Shown here piece after piece: positions 8,197-16,672 of a stretch of 64,000 nt of DNA (position 1 is its first letter; every line of letters starts with the position of its first letter). Position numbers and translations under genes: made by a program. The stretch lies in the NCBI RefSeq assembly GCF_029871235.1, contig NZ_SSOM01000067.1, positions 248,001 through 312,000 on the forward strand, in the 5' to 3' direction. The notes beneath the pieces were generated by a model that ran no database searches, was not told the DNA's origin, and was given only the letters and a program-made list of their open reading frames with translations. The DNA comes from Pseudomonas sp. BN411 (GTDB lineage Bacteria > Pseudomonadota > Gammaproteobacteria > Pseudomonadales > Pseudomonadaceae).

Positions 8197-10032
8197 ATGA
8201 AAAGACTGATGTATTCCGGCGCCGGGCTGCTGCTGATCGCCTTGGCCTTCCTGGCGTTCAACATGCTCGCCGGGCTGACCCTGACCAACGCGCGGGTCGA
8301 TCTCACCGAACAGAAGCTCTACACCATCTCCGACGGGACCAGGAAGATCCTTGGCGAGATCGACGAACCCATCAACCTGTACTTCTTCTATTCCGACAAG
8401 ACCGCCAAGGACCTGGTGGTGCTGCGCAACTACGCGCGGCGCGTGGAAGAGATGCTGAAGGCATACGAGCGTGCCGCTGGCGGCAAGATCAAGCTGCACA
8501 TCGTCGACCCCGAGCCCTTCTCCGAGGATGAGGACAAGGCCGCCGAGTTCGGCCTGCAAGCGGTGCCGCTACAGCAGGGCGGCGATCAGGTCTACTTCGG
8601 CCTGGCCGGTACCAACGGCGTGGACGATACCCAGATCATCCCGTTCTTCCCGCTGGATCAGGAAGAGTTCCTGGAGTACGAAATCAGCCGCCTGGTGCAG
8701 AGCCTGGCCAAGCCGGAACGTCCGGTAGTGGGCGTGATTTCCGGGCTGAAGCTCAATGGTGGCTTCGACATGATGAGCCGCCAGCCGACCGCGCCGTGGA
8801 TGGTGATGGAGGAAATCCGCCAGCTCTTCCAGATCGAGAGCCTGAAGAGCGATGTCGACCAGATTCCCGAAAAGGTCTCGGTGCTGTTGCTGGTGCATCC
8901 GAAGAACTTGCCACAGCAGACGCAGTACGCCATCGACCAGTTCGTCCTGCGCGGAGGCAAGCTGCTGGCCTTCGTCGATCCGTGGAGCGAGGCCGACAGC
9001 GGCATGGAAATGCCGGGCGAGCCGGGGGGCGACAAGGCTTCCGACCTGGACACCCTGTTCAAGGCCTGGGGCCTGCAGATGGTGCCGGGCAAGGTGCTGG
9101 GTGACGGTGCCAACGCCATGTCGGTGAGCGTTGGCGAGGGCAAGCCGCCGGCGCGCCATGCTGCCTGGCTCAACCTGCCCCAGCGCAGCCTCGACCAGGC
9201 CGATGTCAGCACCGCGGGCCTGGAAAACATCACCGTGGCCACCGCGGGCATCCTCAAGCCGCTGGAAGGCGCCAAGACCCAGTTCATGCCGCTGATCCAG
9301 AGCTCCGAGTACGCCATGCCCTTCGACGTACAGCGCTTCGGCATGCTGACCGACCCCGAGGAGCTGATCCGCGAGCTCAAGCCCACCGGCGAGCGCTATA
9401 CGGTGGCTGCGCGCATCAGCGGTCCGGCGCAATCGGCGTTCCCCGATGGCATCGAGGGCCGCAAGGATGGCCTGAAGTCGGCGAAGAACATCAACGTGAT
9501 CGCCGTGGCTGATACCGACATCCTCAGCGATCGCATGTGGGTGCAGGTGCAGGACTTCTTCGGTCAGCGCGTGCCGCAGCCCTGGGCCGACAACTCCGGC
9601 TTCGCCATCAACGCCCTGGACAACCTGGCCGGTTCCGATGCACTGATCAGCGTGCGTTCCCGTGGCCGCTTCAACCGTCCCTTTGACGTGGTGGAGAAAC
9701 TCCAGCGCGACGCCGAGGTGAAGTTCCGCGAGCAGGAACAGGTGCTCCAGCAGCGACTGGCCGACACCGAGCAGAAGCTGGCGTCGCTGCAGCAGAACCA
9801 GGACCCGGCCAAGGCGCTGGAACTGACTCCGGAACAGCAGGCGACGCTGCAGCAGTTCATCCAGGAGAAGCTGCGCATCCGCAAGGAACTGCGCGACGTG
9901 CACTTCCAGCTCAATGCCAGCATCGAGGACCTGGGACGCACCCTGAAGTTCGTCAATATCGCCCTGGTGCCGCTGGTGCTGACCCTGGGCGTGCTGGTGC
10001 TGTGGTTCTGGCGCCGTCGGCGCAAGGCTTGA
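8197..10032 (+). CDS. GldG-like ABC-transporter auxiliary protein
   Basis: This 611-residue protein has an N-terminal membrane anchor (GLLLIALAFLAFNMLAGLTL), a large periplasmic region and a C-terminal membrane helix followed by an Arg-rich tail (LVLTLGVLVLWFWRRRRKA). The periplasmic part starts with the GldG/ABC_transp_aux pattern DLTEQKLYTISDGTRKIL and EPINLYFFYSD, continues with the DPEPFSEDEDKAAEFGL segment, and ends in a Gln/Glu-rich coiled coil before the last helix. Such proteins are thought to act as the periplasmic adaptor of a GldA-GldF transporter. It is followed 10 bp later by the DUF4340 gene. The three-part Gld cassette plus DUF4340 recurs in Pseudomonas and other gammaproteobacteria without known function. 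Confidence 0.85.
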   Translation: MKRLMYSGAGLLLIALAFLAFNMLAGLTLTNARVDLTEQKLYTISDGTRKILGEIDEPINLYFFYSDKTAKDLVVLRNYARRVEEMLKAYERAAGGKIKLHIVDPEPFSEDEDKAAEFGLQAVPLQQGGDQVYFGLAGTNGVDDTQIIPFFPLDQEEFLEYEISRLVQSLAKPERPVVGVISGLKLNGGFDMMSRQPTAPWMVMEEIRQLFQIESLKSDVDQIPEKVSVLLLVHPKNLPQQTQYAIDQFVLRGGKLLAFVDPWSEADSGMEMPGEPGGDKASDLDTLFKAWGLQMVPGKVLGDGANAMSVSVGEGKPPARHAAWLNLPQRSLDQADVSTAGLENITVATAGILKPLEGAKTQFMPLIQSSEYAMPFDVQRFGMLTDPEELIRELKPTGERYTVAARISGPAQSAFPDGIEGRKDGLKSAKNINVIAVADTDILSDRMWVQVQDFFGQRVPQPWADNSGFAINALDNLAGSDALISVRSRGRFNRPFDVVEKLQRDAEVKFREQEQVLQQRLADTEQKLASLQQNQDPAKALELTPEQQATLQQFIQEKLRIRKELRDVHFQLNASIEDLGRTLKFVNIALVPLVLTLGVLVLWFWRRRRKA

Positions 10033-10042
10033 GGAGGGCGAT

Positions 10043-11035
10043 ATGGGACGTAAAGGCCTGATCTTTCTCGCCCTGCTGGCTGCCGGACTGGGCACGGCCT
10101 ACTACATCCAGCAGGACAGCGCGCGGCTCCAGCCGCAACCCAGCGCCAGCCGGGAGCTGCTGCTGCCGGAGCTGCAGGGCAAGCTGGAAAGCGTGACGGC
10201 GCTGGACGTGCAGGTGCCCGGCCAGCCCGACTTGCGCCTGGCGCGCAAAGATGGCGTCTGGGTGCTGCCGGCAAAGGCCGACTATCCGGCGGCCGGCCAG
10301 CCTGTAGCCGCGCTGCTGAGGGCACTCGCCGAGGCACGCAAGGTGGAAGCCAAGACCGCCAATCCCGAGCTGCACGCTCGCGTAGGTCTGGCGGACAAGG
10401 GCGAGGCCGGCGAGCAGGGTTCGCGCATCAAGGTCGAGCGCGGCAACGAAACGCCCCTTGCCCTGCTGCTGGGCAAGCCGGCACAGCAGGGCAAGGGGCA
10501 GCTGGTGCGCCTTTATGGCGATAACCAGGTCTGGTTGGTCGACCAGGCGATGCCACTGCCGACGAGCGAACTCAATTGGCTGGACCGCCGGGTGGCGGCT
10601 ATCCCCTTCGCCAGCATTCGGCAAGTGGAGGTGACCTACCCGAACGGCAGCCAGCTGACTGTCTACCGGGATACCGCCGAGGAGCCCAATCTCAAGCTCA
10701 AGCAACTGCCCAAGGGCCGTAGCCTGGCCTACGAGGCGGCTGCCAATGGCATGGCGACCCTCTTTGCCGGCCTGGAATTCGCCGACAACGCGCCGTTGGC
10801 GCAGGTGCAGTTCAAGGGCAAGCCGCTGCTGCAGTTCAGTCTTTCCACCTTCGAAGGGGGTGAGCTGCGCGGTGAGGTCTACGGGCAGGGCGAACAGCCC
10901 TGGCTGGTGCTCAAGGACAAGCAGAAGTTTGGCGAAGAGCAGGTGCCCGGCAAACTGGATTGGGCCTATCGACTTGAGCCATTCCAATATCAGGCACTGG
11001 CCAAGAAGCTTGAGGACGTACTTGCCACCAAGTAG
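10043..11035 (+). CDS. DUF4340 domain protein, partner of the Gld-like transporter
   Basis: This 330-residue protein has an N-terminal signal anchor (LIFLALLAAGLGTAYYIQQD) and a repetitive beta-rich periplasmic domain with segments such as VTALDVQVPGQPDLRLARKDGVW and DNQVWLVDQAMPLPTSELNWLDR, the pattern of DUF4340. GAGGAGGGCGAT gives a good ribosome binding site before ATG 10043. As the last gene of the four-gene ABC operon it probably forms the periplasmic arm of the transporter with the GldG-like protein. Function and substrate are unknown. An apparent terminator follows. Confidence 0.85.
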   Translation: MGRKGLIFLALLAAGLGTAYYIQQDSARLQPQPSASRELLLPELQGKLESVTALDVQVPGQPDLRLARKDGVWVLPAKADYPAAGQPVAALLRALAEARKVEAKTANPELHARVGLADKGEAGEQGSRIKVERGNETPLALLLGKPAQQGKGQLVRLYGDNQVWLVDQAMPLPTSELNWLDRRVAAIPFASIRQVEVTYPNGSQLTVYRDTAEEPNLKLKQLPKGRSLAYEAAANGMATLFAGLEFADNAPLAQVQFKGKPLLQFSLSTFEGGELRGEVYGQGEQPWLVLKDKQKFGEEQVPGKLDWAYRLEPFQYQALAKKLEDVLATK

Positions 11036-11051
11036 TGCAAGTTATTGAAGT

Positions 11052-11095
11052 AAGGCGGTAAATCGGACTTTGGACGGTTCATTTCCGCCTTTCTT
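11052..11095 (+). terminator. Probable terminator of the ABC operon
   Basis: AAGGCGG (11052-11058) and AAAT (11060-11063) pair with ATTT (11081-11084) and CCGCCTT (11085-11091), a long stem with one bulge and a 17-base loop, followed by TCTT. It is a moderately good stem with a short T run. Confidence 0.5.
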
Positions 11096-11181
11096 CATGC
11101 CCCATTTTGTACTGTCCGGGAACCAAAAAAGGGCGTCCAGCCCGCATGGGACGGCCATTCTGCACTGTCATAAAAAAGTGC

Positions 11182-11209
11182 TTTTCAGCGCGAACTCTTG
11201 TCGTATACT
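11182..11209 (+). promoter_or_regulatory. Promoter of the cold-shock gene
   Basis: The -10 TATACT (11204-11209) is preceded at 16 bp by TTTTCA (11182-11187). The predicted start is near 11216, giving an untranslated leader of about 150 bases, a length typical of cold-shock genes. Confidence 0.55.
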
Positions 11210-11312
11210 CCGGTCGCGGTCATAAAAAGAACGCCATTCGAAATACCCGCTCCAAGCTTGATTCCGCCGGGGTTGGATATAACAAGAAGAACGTCTTTGC
11301 CGCACCGTCGAA

Positions 11313-11330
11313 ACCCCCAGCAAAGGGGGT
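11313..11330 (+). promoter_or_regulatory. Leader hairpin of the cold-shock mRNA
   Basis: ACCCCC (11313-11318) pairs perfectly with GGGGGT (11325-11330) around AGCAAA, 33 bases before the start codon. It is not followed by a T tract, so it is a leader structure and not a terminator. An A-rich AACAAGAAGAAC lies 20 bases upstream of it (11281-11292). Confidence 0.5.
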
Positions 11331-11363
11331 ACACAACAAAATTGCGAGTTGGAGAGAGCAGTA

Positions 11364-11573
11364 ATGGCTGATCGTGAGATCGGAACCGTCAAGTGGTTCA
11401 ATGACGCCAAGGGCTATGGTTTCATTCAGCGCGAAAGCGGTCCTGATGTGTTCGTTCACTACCGTGCTATCCGCGGCGAGGGTCATCGCTCTCTGCTGGA
11501 AGGCCAGAAGGTGGAGTTTTCCGTGATTCAGGGTCAGAAAGGCCTGCAGGCGGAAGACGTCGCCAAGGTCTGA
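11364..11573 (+). CDS. Cold-shock domain protein (CspA family)
   Basis: This 69-residue single cold-shock domain binds single-stranded nucleic acid. RNP1 (KGYGFIQ) and RNP2 (DVFVHYRAI) are both visible, and [15 protein letters not shown] is the family hallmark. ATG 11364 is chosen because GGAGAG precedes it and the family begins there; an upstream TTG in frame is not convincing. The gene stands alone between its own long leader and a terminator. The long leader suggests post-transcriptional, temperature-dependent control as in other csp genes; that is inference. In P. aeruginosa a cold-shock gene also sits next to the rlmA-dapE genes. Confidence 0.92.
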   Translation: MADREIGTVKWFNDAKGYGFIQRESGPDVFVHYRAIRGEGHRSLLEGQKVEFSVIQGQKGLQAEDVAKV

Positions 11574-11586
11574 GACTCAAAACAAG

Positions 11587-11610
11587 AGGCCCGTCAGTGA
11601 CGGGCCTTTT
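11587..11610. terminator. Bidirectional terminator between the cold-shock gene and the 123-residue gene
   Basis: AGGCCCGTC (11587-11595) pairs with GACGGGCCT (11599-11607) around AGT. TTTT follows on the plus strand, and CTTGTTTT follows on the minus strand, so it can serve both convergent genes. Confidence 0.85.
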
Positions 11611-11645
11611 GCTTTCTGCGATTTCCTAATCGGGCTGCCGATCAA

Positions 11646-12017
11646 TCAGTCGGTGCGCCAGATGATTTCCTGCTCGCCTTCCGCGTTCACCTTGATCCAG
11701 CGGTCGGCGTCTTCTTCGCCCTGCGCTTCCTGCCAGCCACCTGGTGCGCAGCGGATTTCCACGCCCAGAGCCGCAAAGGCTGCGCGTGCGCAACCCAGAT
11801 CATCCTCCCAGGGCGTGGTGTCGCTTTCCAGGTAGAGGCTATTCCACTTGCCAACGGCCTTGGGCAGCCAGGTGACGGGAACATCCCCGGCCAGGCATTT
11901 GAAGGTCTGCCCCTTCTGCTGCCAGGGCGTGCAGGAACCCAGCGCCGCGTTGAGCCAGGCGGTGACGGCATCCTGGTCGGCGTCCTTGAGGTAGATCTCG
12001 ATATCGGGTTGGCGCAT
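11646..12017 (-). CDS. Conserved hypothetical protein, 123 residues
   Basis: This small acidic protein (MRQPDIEIYLKDADQDAVTAWLNAAL...) has two Trp-rich stretches (TPWQQKGQTFKCLAGDVPVTWLPKAVGKW and GGWQEAQGEEDADRWIKV; both shown only in part by key residues). There is no signal peptide, membrane segment or known motif. A hypothetical gene occupies the same place after rlmA in P. aeruginosa, so it is probably a real genus-level gene. It starts 10 bp after the rlmA stop, the last of a dapE-rlmA-orf operon, and ends at a shared bidirectional terminator. Function unknown. Confidence 0.7.
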   Translation of the reverse strand: MRQPDIEIYLKDADQDAVTAWLNAALGSCTPWQQKGQTFKCLAGDVPVTWLPKAVGKWNSLYLESDTTPWEDDLGCARAAFAALGVEIRCAPGGWQEAQGEEDADRWIKVNAEGEQEIIWRTD

Positions 12018-12027
12018 GGGGGACTCC

Positions 12028-12834
12028 CTAGATTTTCTCGATCCAATCGTAGCGAATGGACACCGTCACATCGAAGGCTTCGGCCACCACCGCGGCGCGG
12101 CGTTCGGCGCTGGCGCGCCAGCCGTGCGGGGTCATGGCCAGCAGGTCCGCGCGAGCCTCGGCGTCGGCCAGGTGCATGCGATAGCTCAGCGTTTCGCTGT
12201 GGGCCAGGCGCATGCCCGCGGGAATCTGCGACAGGTGTTTCTCGTCGTCGTAGTCGCGGACTTCGTCGTAGAGCTTCTCACGCAGTTCCAGCAGATGCTC
12301 GCGTGTCGGCCCCATGCGCAGCAGGCCGCCACCGGGGGACAGCAGGCGCAGCGCTTCCTGCCAGTCCAGCGGGCTGAAGACGCTGGCGAGCAGGTCACAA
12401 CTGCCGTCGGCCAACGGAACCCGCGCCATGCTCGCCACCAGCCAGTGCAATTGCGGGGCGCGGCGGCAGGCACGTCTTACCGCCTCACGGGAAATATCCA
12501 GGGCGTAGCCATCGGTGGCCGGAAGGGCCATGGCCAACTGACCGGTGTAGTAGCCCTCGCCACACCCTATATCCAGCCAGCTTTCCGGGTCGCGCTCGGC
12601 GGCGAGCGCCGCCAGGCGGCTGGCGAGTGGCGCGTAATGACCGCCGTCGAGGAAGCGTCGGCGTGCCTCGACCATGGTGGCGTTGTCGCCCGGGTCGCGG
12701 CTGTTCTTGTGCTGCACCGGCAGCAGGTTGTAGTAGCCCTGGCGCGCGCGGTCGAAGCTGTGATTGGCCGGGCACACCAGGCCCTGGTCACGGGCGCTCA
12801 GGGCAGCCTGGCAAAGGGGGCAGATGAGTTTCAT
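12028..12834 (-). CDS. rlmA: 23S rRNA (guanine-N1) methyltransferase RlmA
   Basis: RlmA methylates N1 of G745 in 23S rRNA with S-adenosylmethionine. The 268-residue protein starts with the zinc-finger pattern CPLCQAAL...[11 protein letters not shown] (Cys-X2-Cys...Cys-X3-His), then YYNLLPVQ, the SAM-binding motif [17 protein letters not shown], and the [20 protein letters not shown] post-motif region. ATG 12834 is the start because the zinc finger begins there. Its ATGA overlaps the stop of dapE, so it is translated by coupling to dapE. Length and motifs are intact. Confidence 0.92.
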   Translation of the reverse strand: MKLICPLCQAALSARDQGLVCPANHSFDRARQGYYNLLPVQHKNSRDPGDNATMVEARRRFLDGGHYAPLASRLAALAAERDPESWLDIGCGEGYYTGQLAMALPATDGYALDISREAVRRACRRAPQLHWLVASMARVPLADGSCDLLASVFSPLDWQEALRLLSPGGGLLRMGPTREHLLELREKLYDEVRDYDDEKHLSQIPAGMRLAHSETLSYRMHLADAEARADLLAMTPHGWRASAERRAAVVAEAFDVTVSIRYDWIEKI

Positions 12835-13973
12835 TGGGCGAGCAGGCGGACCAGGGTCTGCTGGTAGATGTCGGTCAGCAGGTCGAGATCGCTGGCCAGC
12901 ACCCGCTCGTTCACCTGGTGGATGGTGGCGTTTACCGGGCCCAGTTCGACGACTTGGGTACCCATGGTGGCGATGAAGCGGCCATCGGAGGTGCCGCCGC
13001 TGGTGGACGGCGTCGTATCGCGGCCGGTGATGGCCTTGATGCTCGCGGAGACCGCGTCCAGCAGTTCGCCCGGTTCGGTGAGGAAGGGCAGGCCGGAAAG
13101 CGCCCACTCCAGGTGGTAGTCCAGGCCGTGTTTGTCGAGGATGGCCTCGACCCGGCGCTGCAGGCCATCCACCGTGGATTCGGTGGAGAAACGGAAGTTG
13201 AAGATGGCCTTCAGCTCGCCCGGGATGACGTTAGTGGCGCCGGTGCCGGAGTTGAGGTTGGAGACCTGGAAGCTGGTGGGCGGGAAGAAAGCGTTGCCGT
13301 CGTCCCAGTGTTCCGCGGCTAGTTCGGCAAGGGCCGGTGCGGCCAGGTGGATGGGGTTCTTCGCCAGGTGGGGGTAAGCGACGTGACCCTGCACGCCGCG
13401 AACAGTCAGGGTGCAGCCAAGGGAGCCGCGGCGGCCGTTCTTCACGACATCGCCCACCAGCGATGTGCTGGAGGGTTCGCCGACGATGCACCAGTCCAGG
13501 CGCTCGCCACGGGCTGCCAGGCGTTCGACGACGGCCTTGGTGCCGTGGTGTGCCGGGCCTTCTTCGTCGCTGGTGATGAGGAAGGCGATGGAGCCCTTGT
13601 GCTGCGGGTGTTCGGCGACGAAGCGCTCAACCGCCACCACCATGGCGGCCAGGCTGCCTTTCATGTCCGCCGCGCCACGGCCGCAGAGCATGCCCTGTTC
13701 GTCGATCAGGGCGTCGAACGGCTGGTGCTGCCAGGCCTGTACCGGACCGGTGGGCACCACATCGGTATGACCGGCGAAGCAGAGCACCGGGCCTTCGCCG
13801 CCCCGGATGGCCCAGAAGTTTTCCACATCCTCGATGCGCATGCGCTCGATGCGGAAGCCCGCGGCCTCCAGCCGGCGCATCATCAGGTCCTGGCAACCTT
13901 CGTCGACCGGGGTGACCGAGGGGCGGCGAATGAGGTCGCAGGCGAGTTCGAGGGTGGGGGACAGGGACGACAT
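12831..13973 (-). CDS. dapE: Succinyl-diaminopimelate desuccinylase
   Basis: DapE hydrolyses N-succinyl-L,L-diaminopimelate to L,L-diaminopimelate and succinate in lysine and peptidoglycan precursor synthesis; it is a di-zinc M20 peptidase-like enzyme. In 380 residues it shows the metal-ligand motifs [11 protein letters not shown] and [14 protein letters not shown], the catalytic [16 protein letters not shown], and SGGTSDGRF near the C terminus. It is first in an operon with rlmA (4-bp overlap). Two further enzymes of the same pathway, dapD and dapC, are encoded 8-10 kb downstream in this window. Confidence 0.96.
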   Translation of the reverse strand: MSSLSPTLELACDLIRRPSVTPVDEGCQDLMMRRLEAAGFRIERMRIEDVENFWAIRGGEGPVLCFAGHTDVVPTGPVQAWQHQPFDALIDEQGMLCGRGAADMKGSLAAMVVAVERFVAEHPQHKGSIAFLITSDEEGPAHHGTKAVVERLAARGERLDWCIVGEPSSTSLVGDVVKNGRRGSLGCTLTVRGVQGHVAYPHLAKNPIHLAAPALAELAAEHWDDGNAFFPPTSFQVSNLNSGTGATNVIPGELKAIFNFRFSTESTVDGLQRRVEAILDKHGLDYHLEWALSGLPFLTEPGELLDAVSASIKAITGRDTTPSTSGGTSDGRFIATMGTQVVELGPVNATIHQVNERVLASDLDLLTDIYQQTLVRLLAQ

Positions 13974-14035
13974 GGAAGGCTCCGGAGGGCAGCGCGGAAA
14001 CGCAGAGGATGAAAAGGCCGATATCTTAAAACAAG

Positions 14036-14058
14036 AACGGCGGCCATTGGCCGCCGTT
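14036..14058 (-). terminator. Terminator of ndvB
   Basis: AACGGCGGCC (14036-14045) pairs with GGCCGCCGTT (14049-14058) around ATT. On the minus strand it is followed by CTTGTTTTAAG. It lies between ndvB and dapE. Confidence 0.75.
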
Positions 14059-14077
14059 TAAGGGTTTCGCTCGCCTA

Positions 14078-16672
14078 TCAGGCGGTAGCGACCTCCTCTT
14101 GCTCCTCTTCCTGGCCCTTGGGCAGGGAGGAGAGCAGCGCCATGATCAGCGCCGCCAGGTAAGGCAGCGACTGCACCAGCAGCATGGCCACCCAGAACTT
14201 CACATCCGGGCTGGGCATGCCCTGGACGATGGCGATGCCGATGGCAGCGCCCCACAGCAGGAGCATCACGAAGACTTCTTCGCGGGCCTCGGCCAGGGCC
14301 ATCATCAGGCCGTGGTTGCTACGCATCTTCGGTGTGCGGAAGAACGGAATGCTCTTGGTGAAGAAGCCGTAGAGCACCGCCTTGGCAATGGTGTGCGAGA
14401 GCGCGAGCCCCGCCACCGCCGCGCAGAAGGCGTCCTTCAGGTTGACCCCCACCGCGCGCTGGTAGAGGAACACGATCTTGCCCACCTTGAAGAAGAACAG
14501 CGCCAGCGGCGGGATGGCGAAGATCAGCAGCGGCGGGTCGACCCGCTGCGGCACGATGATCATTGCCGCCGACCAGAGCAGGGCACCGATGGTGAAGAAG
14601 ATGTTCAGGCCATCGGCGACCCAGGGCAGCCAACCGGCGATGAAGTGGTAGCGCTGGCCCTGCTTGAGCTTGGAATCCTTGCCCAGGAACAGGCTGCGGG
14701 CGTGACCCTTCATGATCTGGATGGCGCCGTAGGCCCAGCGGAAACGCTGCTTCTTGTAGTCGATGAAGGTGTCCGGCATCAGACCACGGCCAAAGCTCTC
14801 GTGCGCGTAAGCCGCTGCATAGCCGCTCTTGAACACGCGCAGACCCAGCTCGGCGTCTTCGCAGATGGTCCAGTCGGCCCACTTCAGCTCGTCCATCACG
14901 CTGCGACGGATCATGGTCATGGTGCCGTGCTGGATGATGGCGTTGCGGTCGTTGCGGGTGACCATGCCGATGTGGAAGAAGCCCTTGTACTCGGCGTAGC
15001 AGAGTCGCTTGAAGGTGTTCTCGTTGCCGTCGCGATAGTCCTGCGGCGACTGCACCACGGCGATTTCCGGGTCAGCGAAGTGCGGAACCATGTACTTCAG
15101 CCAGTTGCGGTCGACGCAGTAGTCGGAGTCGATCACCGCCACGACTTCGGCATCCGGCGCGGTGTACGGCAGGATGTAGTTCAGTGCGCCACCCTTGAAG
15201 CCTTCCAGCGGGGCGACGTGGAAGAACTTGAAGCGCGGGCCCAGCTGTTCGCAGTAGTCGCGCACCGGTTCCCAGACGGCCGGGTCCTTGGTGTTGTTGT
15301 CGATGATCAGGACTTCGTAGTCCGGATAGTCGAGGTTGGCCAGGGCGTCGAGGGTCTGTTTGACCATCTCCGGCGGCTCGTTGTAGCAGGGCACGTGTAC
15401 CGACACTTTGGGACGGTAGGCGCTGTCGGCCAGCACCGGCAGGAACGGACGGCGGCGCTTGCGCACCCAGACGGCCTCGGCCAGTTCATGGGCTTCGGTG
15501 AGGAGCACGATGAACACACCCAGGGCACCGACGCCGAGTAACAGACCCACGGTGAGGCTGAACCAGGTGCTGTACTGCTGGCTGTAGTCGTAGGCGATCC
15601 ACACCAGCACCGAGCCGCCGGCGAAGGCGACGAAGGTCAGGAAGGTGCGACCGCGCTGGCGCAGGGCGCTGCCGTCGATCAGCATCAGAGCCAGGGCCAG
15701 CAGGGCCATAACCACCGAGGCCACCGCGAGCATGCGCCATTGCGGAATTGCGATCACCGGGCCTTCGAAGGCGAACTTGGGCTGGCGGTCGAGGTTGTAG
15801 ACGCCCCAGTAGGCGCCCACCGAACCCTCGTCGCTGGCCTTCCACGGCTGGTCGAAGGCTTCGATCACGAAGTAGTTGTAGCCCTTGGCGTTGAGGGCGT
15901 TGACCAGGGTTCGCAGGTAGATGGCCTGGTCGGCCTGGGACGCGTCAGCACCGCCACGCATGCGGCCGTTGCTCGGCCAGCCCACTTCGGACAGCAGCAG
16001 CGGCTTTTTCGGGAAGGCCTTCTTCAGGTCCTTGGCGCGCTCCAGGACGAATTCGGTGGAGTCCTCCATCGGCACGAATTCCCAGTAAGGCAGCACGTGG
16101 GCCGCCACGAGGTCGACGTGCTTGGCCAGTTCCGGGTATTTCAGCCAGATGTGCCACTGCTCGGAGGTGGTCACCGGCACCTTCACGGCGGCGCGGACGC
16201 GGTCCAGGTAGACCATCAGGTCCTTGCGGCTGATTTCGCGACGGAACAGGGCCTCGTTACCTACCACCACGCGAACCACGCTGCGGGACGCGTTGGCGAT
16301 TTCGATGGCCTTGGCGATCTCGCGCTCGTTGCGTTCCTCGTCCGGGCTGATCCACACGCCCAGGGTCACCCGCAGGCCGAATTCCTCTGCCAGGCGCGGG
16401 ATGTCGGCCAGGGTGCCGTCCACCGAGTAGGTTCGGATGCTGTCGGTCTGCTTGCTCAGCAGTTCGAGGTCCTGGCGGATCTGGTCGTCGTTGGGGTAGC
16501 GGTTCTGCTGTGGGTTCTGGTCCGCGCGGAACGGCGAGAAGGAATAACCGGAGATCTGTTCCGGCCAGTCCGGCGCGGTGACCGGGCGGTTGTAAAGCGC
16601 CCAGATACCGGTGAACAACGCGGCAACCGCCACGAAGACCACCAGGTTGAGTCCAAATTTACGCGATGGCAT
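14078..16672 (-). CDS. ndvB: Beta-glucan synthase NdvB-like: GH17-like domain fused to a GT2 glucosyltransferase
   Basis: This 864-residue membrane protein has an N-terminal anchor (LNLVVFVAVAALFTGIWALY). Residues about 35-310 form a glycoside hydrolase 17-like domain with the two acid residues in VGNEALFR and LLSEVGWPSNG. Two or three membrane helices follow, then a family-2 glycosyltransferase: VPCYNEPPEM, VIDSDYC (D-X-D-like), AVVQSPQDYRDGNE, WTICEDAELG and KKQRFRWAYG (QxxRW), then C-terminal helices. In P. aeruginosa the homologue (PA1163, ndvB) makes periplasmic cyclic beta-1,3-glucans linked to biofilm antibiotic tolerance. ATG 16672 is preferred over TTG 16681; neither has a strong ribosome binding site. 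It is separated from dapE by its terminator. Confidence 0.88.
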   Translation of the reverse strand: MPSRKFGLNLVVFVAVAALFTGIWALYNRPVTAPDWPEQISGYSFSPFRADQNPQQNRYPNDDQIRQDLELLSKQTDSIRTYSVDGTLADIPRLAEEFGLRVTLGVWISPDEERNEREIAKAIEIANASRSVVRVVVGNEALFRREISRKDLMVYLDRVRAAVKVPVTTSEQWHIWLKYPELAKHVDLVAAHVLPYWEFVPMEDSTEFVLERAKDLKKAFPKKPLLLSEVGWPSNGRMRGGADASQADQAIYLRTLVNALNAKGYNYFVIEAFDQPWKASDEGSVGAYWGVYNLDRQPKFAFEGPVIAIPQWRMLAVASVVMALLALALMLIDGSALRQRGRTFLTFVAFAGGSVLVWIAYDYSQQYSTWFSLTVGLLLGVGALGVFIVLLTEAHELAEAVWVRKRRRPFLPVLADSAYRPKVSVHVPCYNEPPEMVKQTLDALANLDYPDYEVLIIDNNTKDPAVWEPVRDYCEQLGPRFKFFHVAPLEGFKGGALNYILPYTAPDAEVVAVIDSDYCVDRNWLKYMVPHFADPEIAVVQSPQDYRDGNENTFKRLCYAEYKGFFHIGMVTRNDRNAIIQHGTMTMIRRSVMDELKWADWTICEDAELGLRVFKSGYAAAYAHESFGRGLMPDTFIDYKKQRFRWAYGAIQIMKGHARSLFLGKDSKLKQGQRYHFIAGWLPWVADGLNIFFTIGALLWSAAMIIVPQRVDPPLLIFAIPPLALFFFKVGKIVFLYQRAVGVNLKDAFCAAVAGLALSHTIAKAVLYGFFTKSIPFFRTPKMRSNHGLMMALAEAREEVFVMLLLWGAAIGIAIVQGMPSPDVKFWVAMLLVQSLPYLAALIMALLSSLPKGQEEEQEEVATA

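Larger units (their letters stand above)
11036..11363. other. Gene-free gap of 328 bp between the ABC operon and the cold-shock gene
   Basis: The gap holds the likely terminator of the ABC operon (11052-11095), a promoter (11182-11209) and a roughly 150-base leader of the cold-shock gene with a hairpin (11313-11330). Short frames in it have no ribosome binding site or recognisable product. Confidence 0.75.

Noticed and set aside
8569-10095. Long minus-strand frame (508 codons) opposite the GldG-like gene
   Set aside because: It is an antisense shadow of a clearly recognised gene; high third-position GC keeps such frames open.
14099-15541. Long plus-strand frame (480 codons) opposite ndvB
   Set aside because: Antisense of an intact glycosyltransferase with full motifs; His/Gln/Val-rich nonsense composition.
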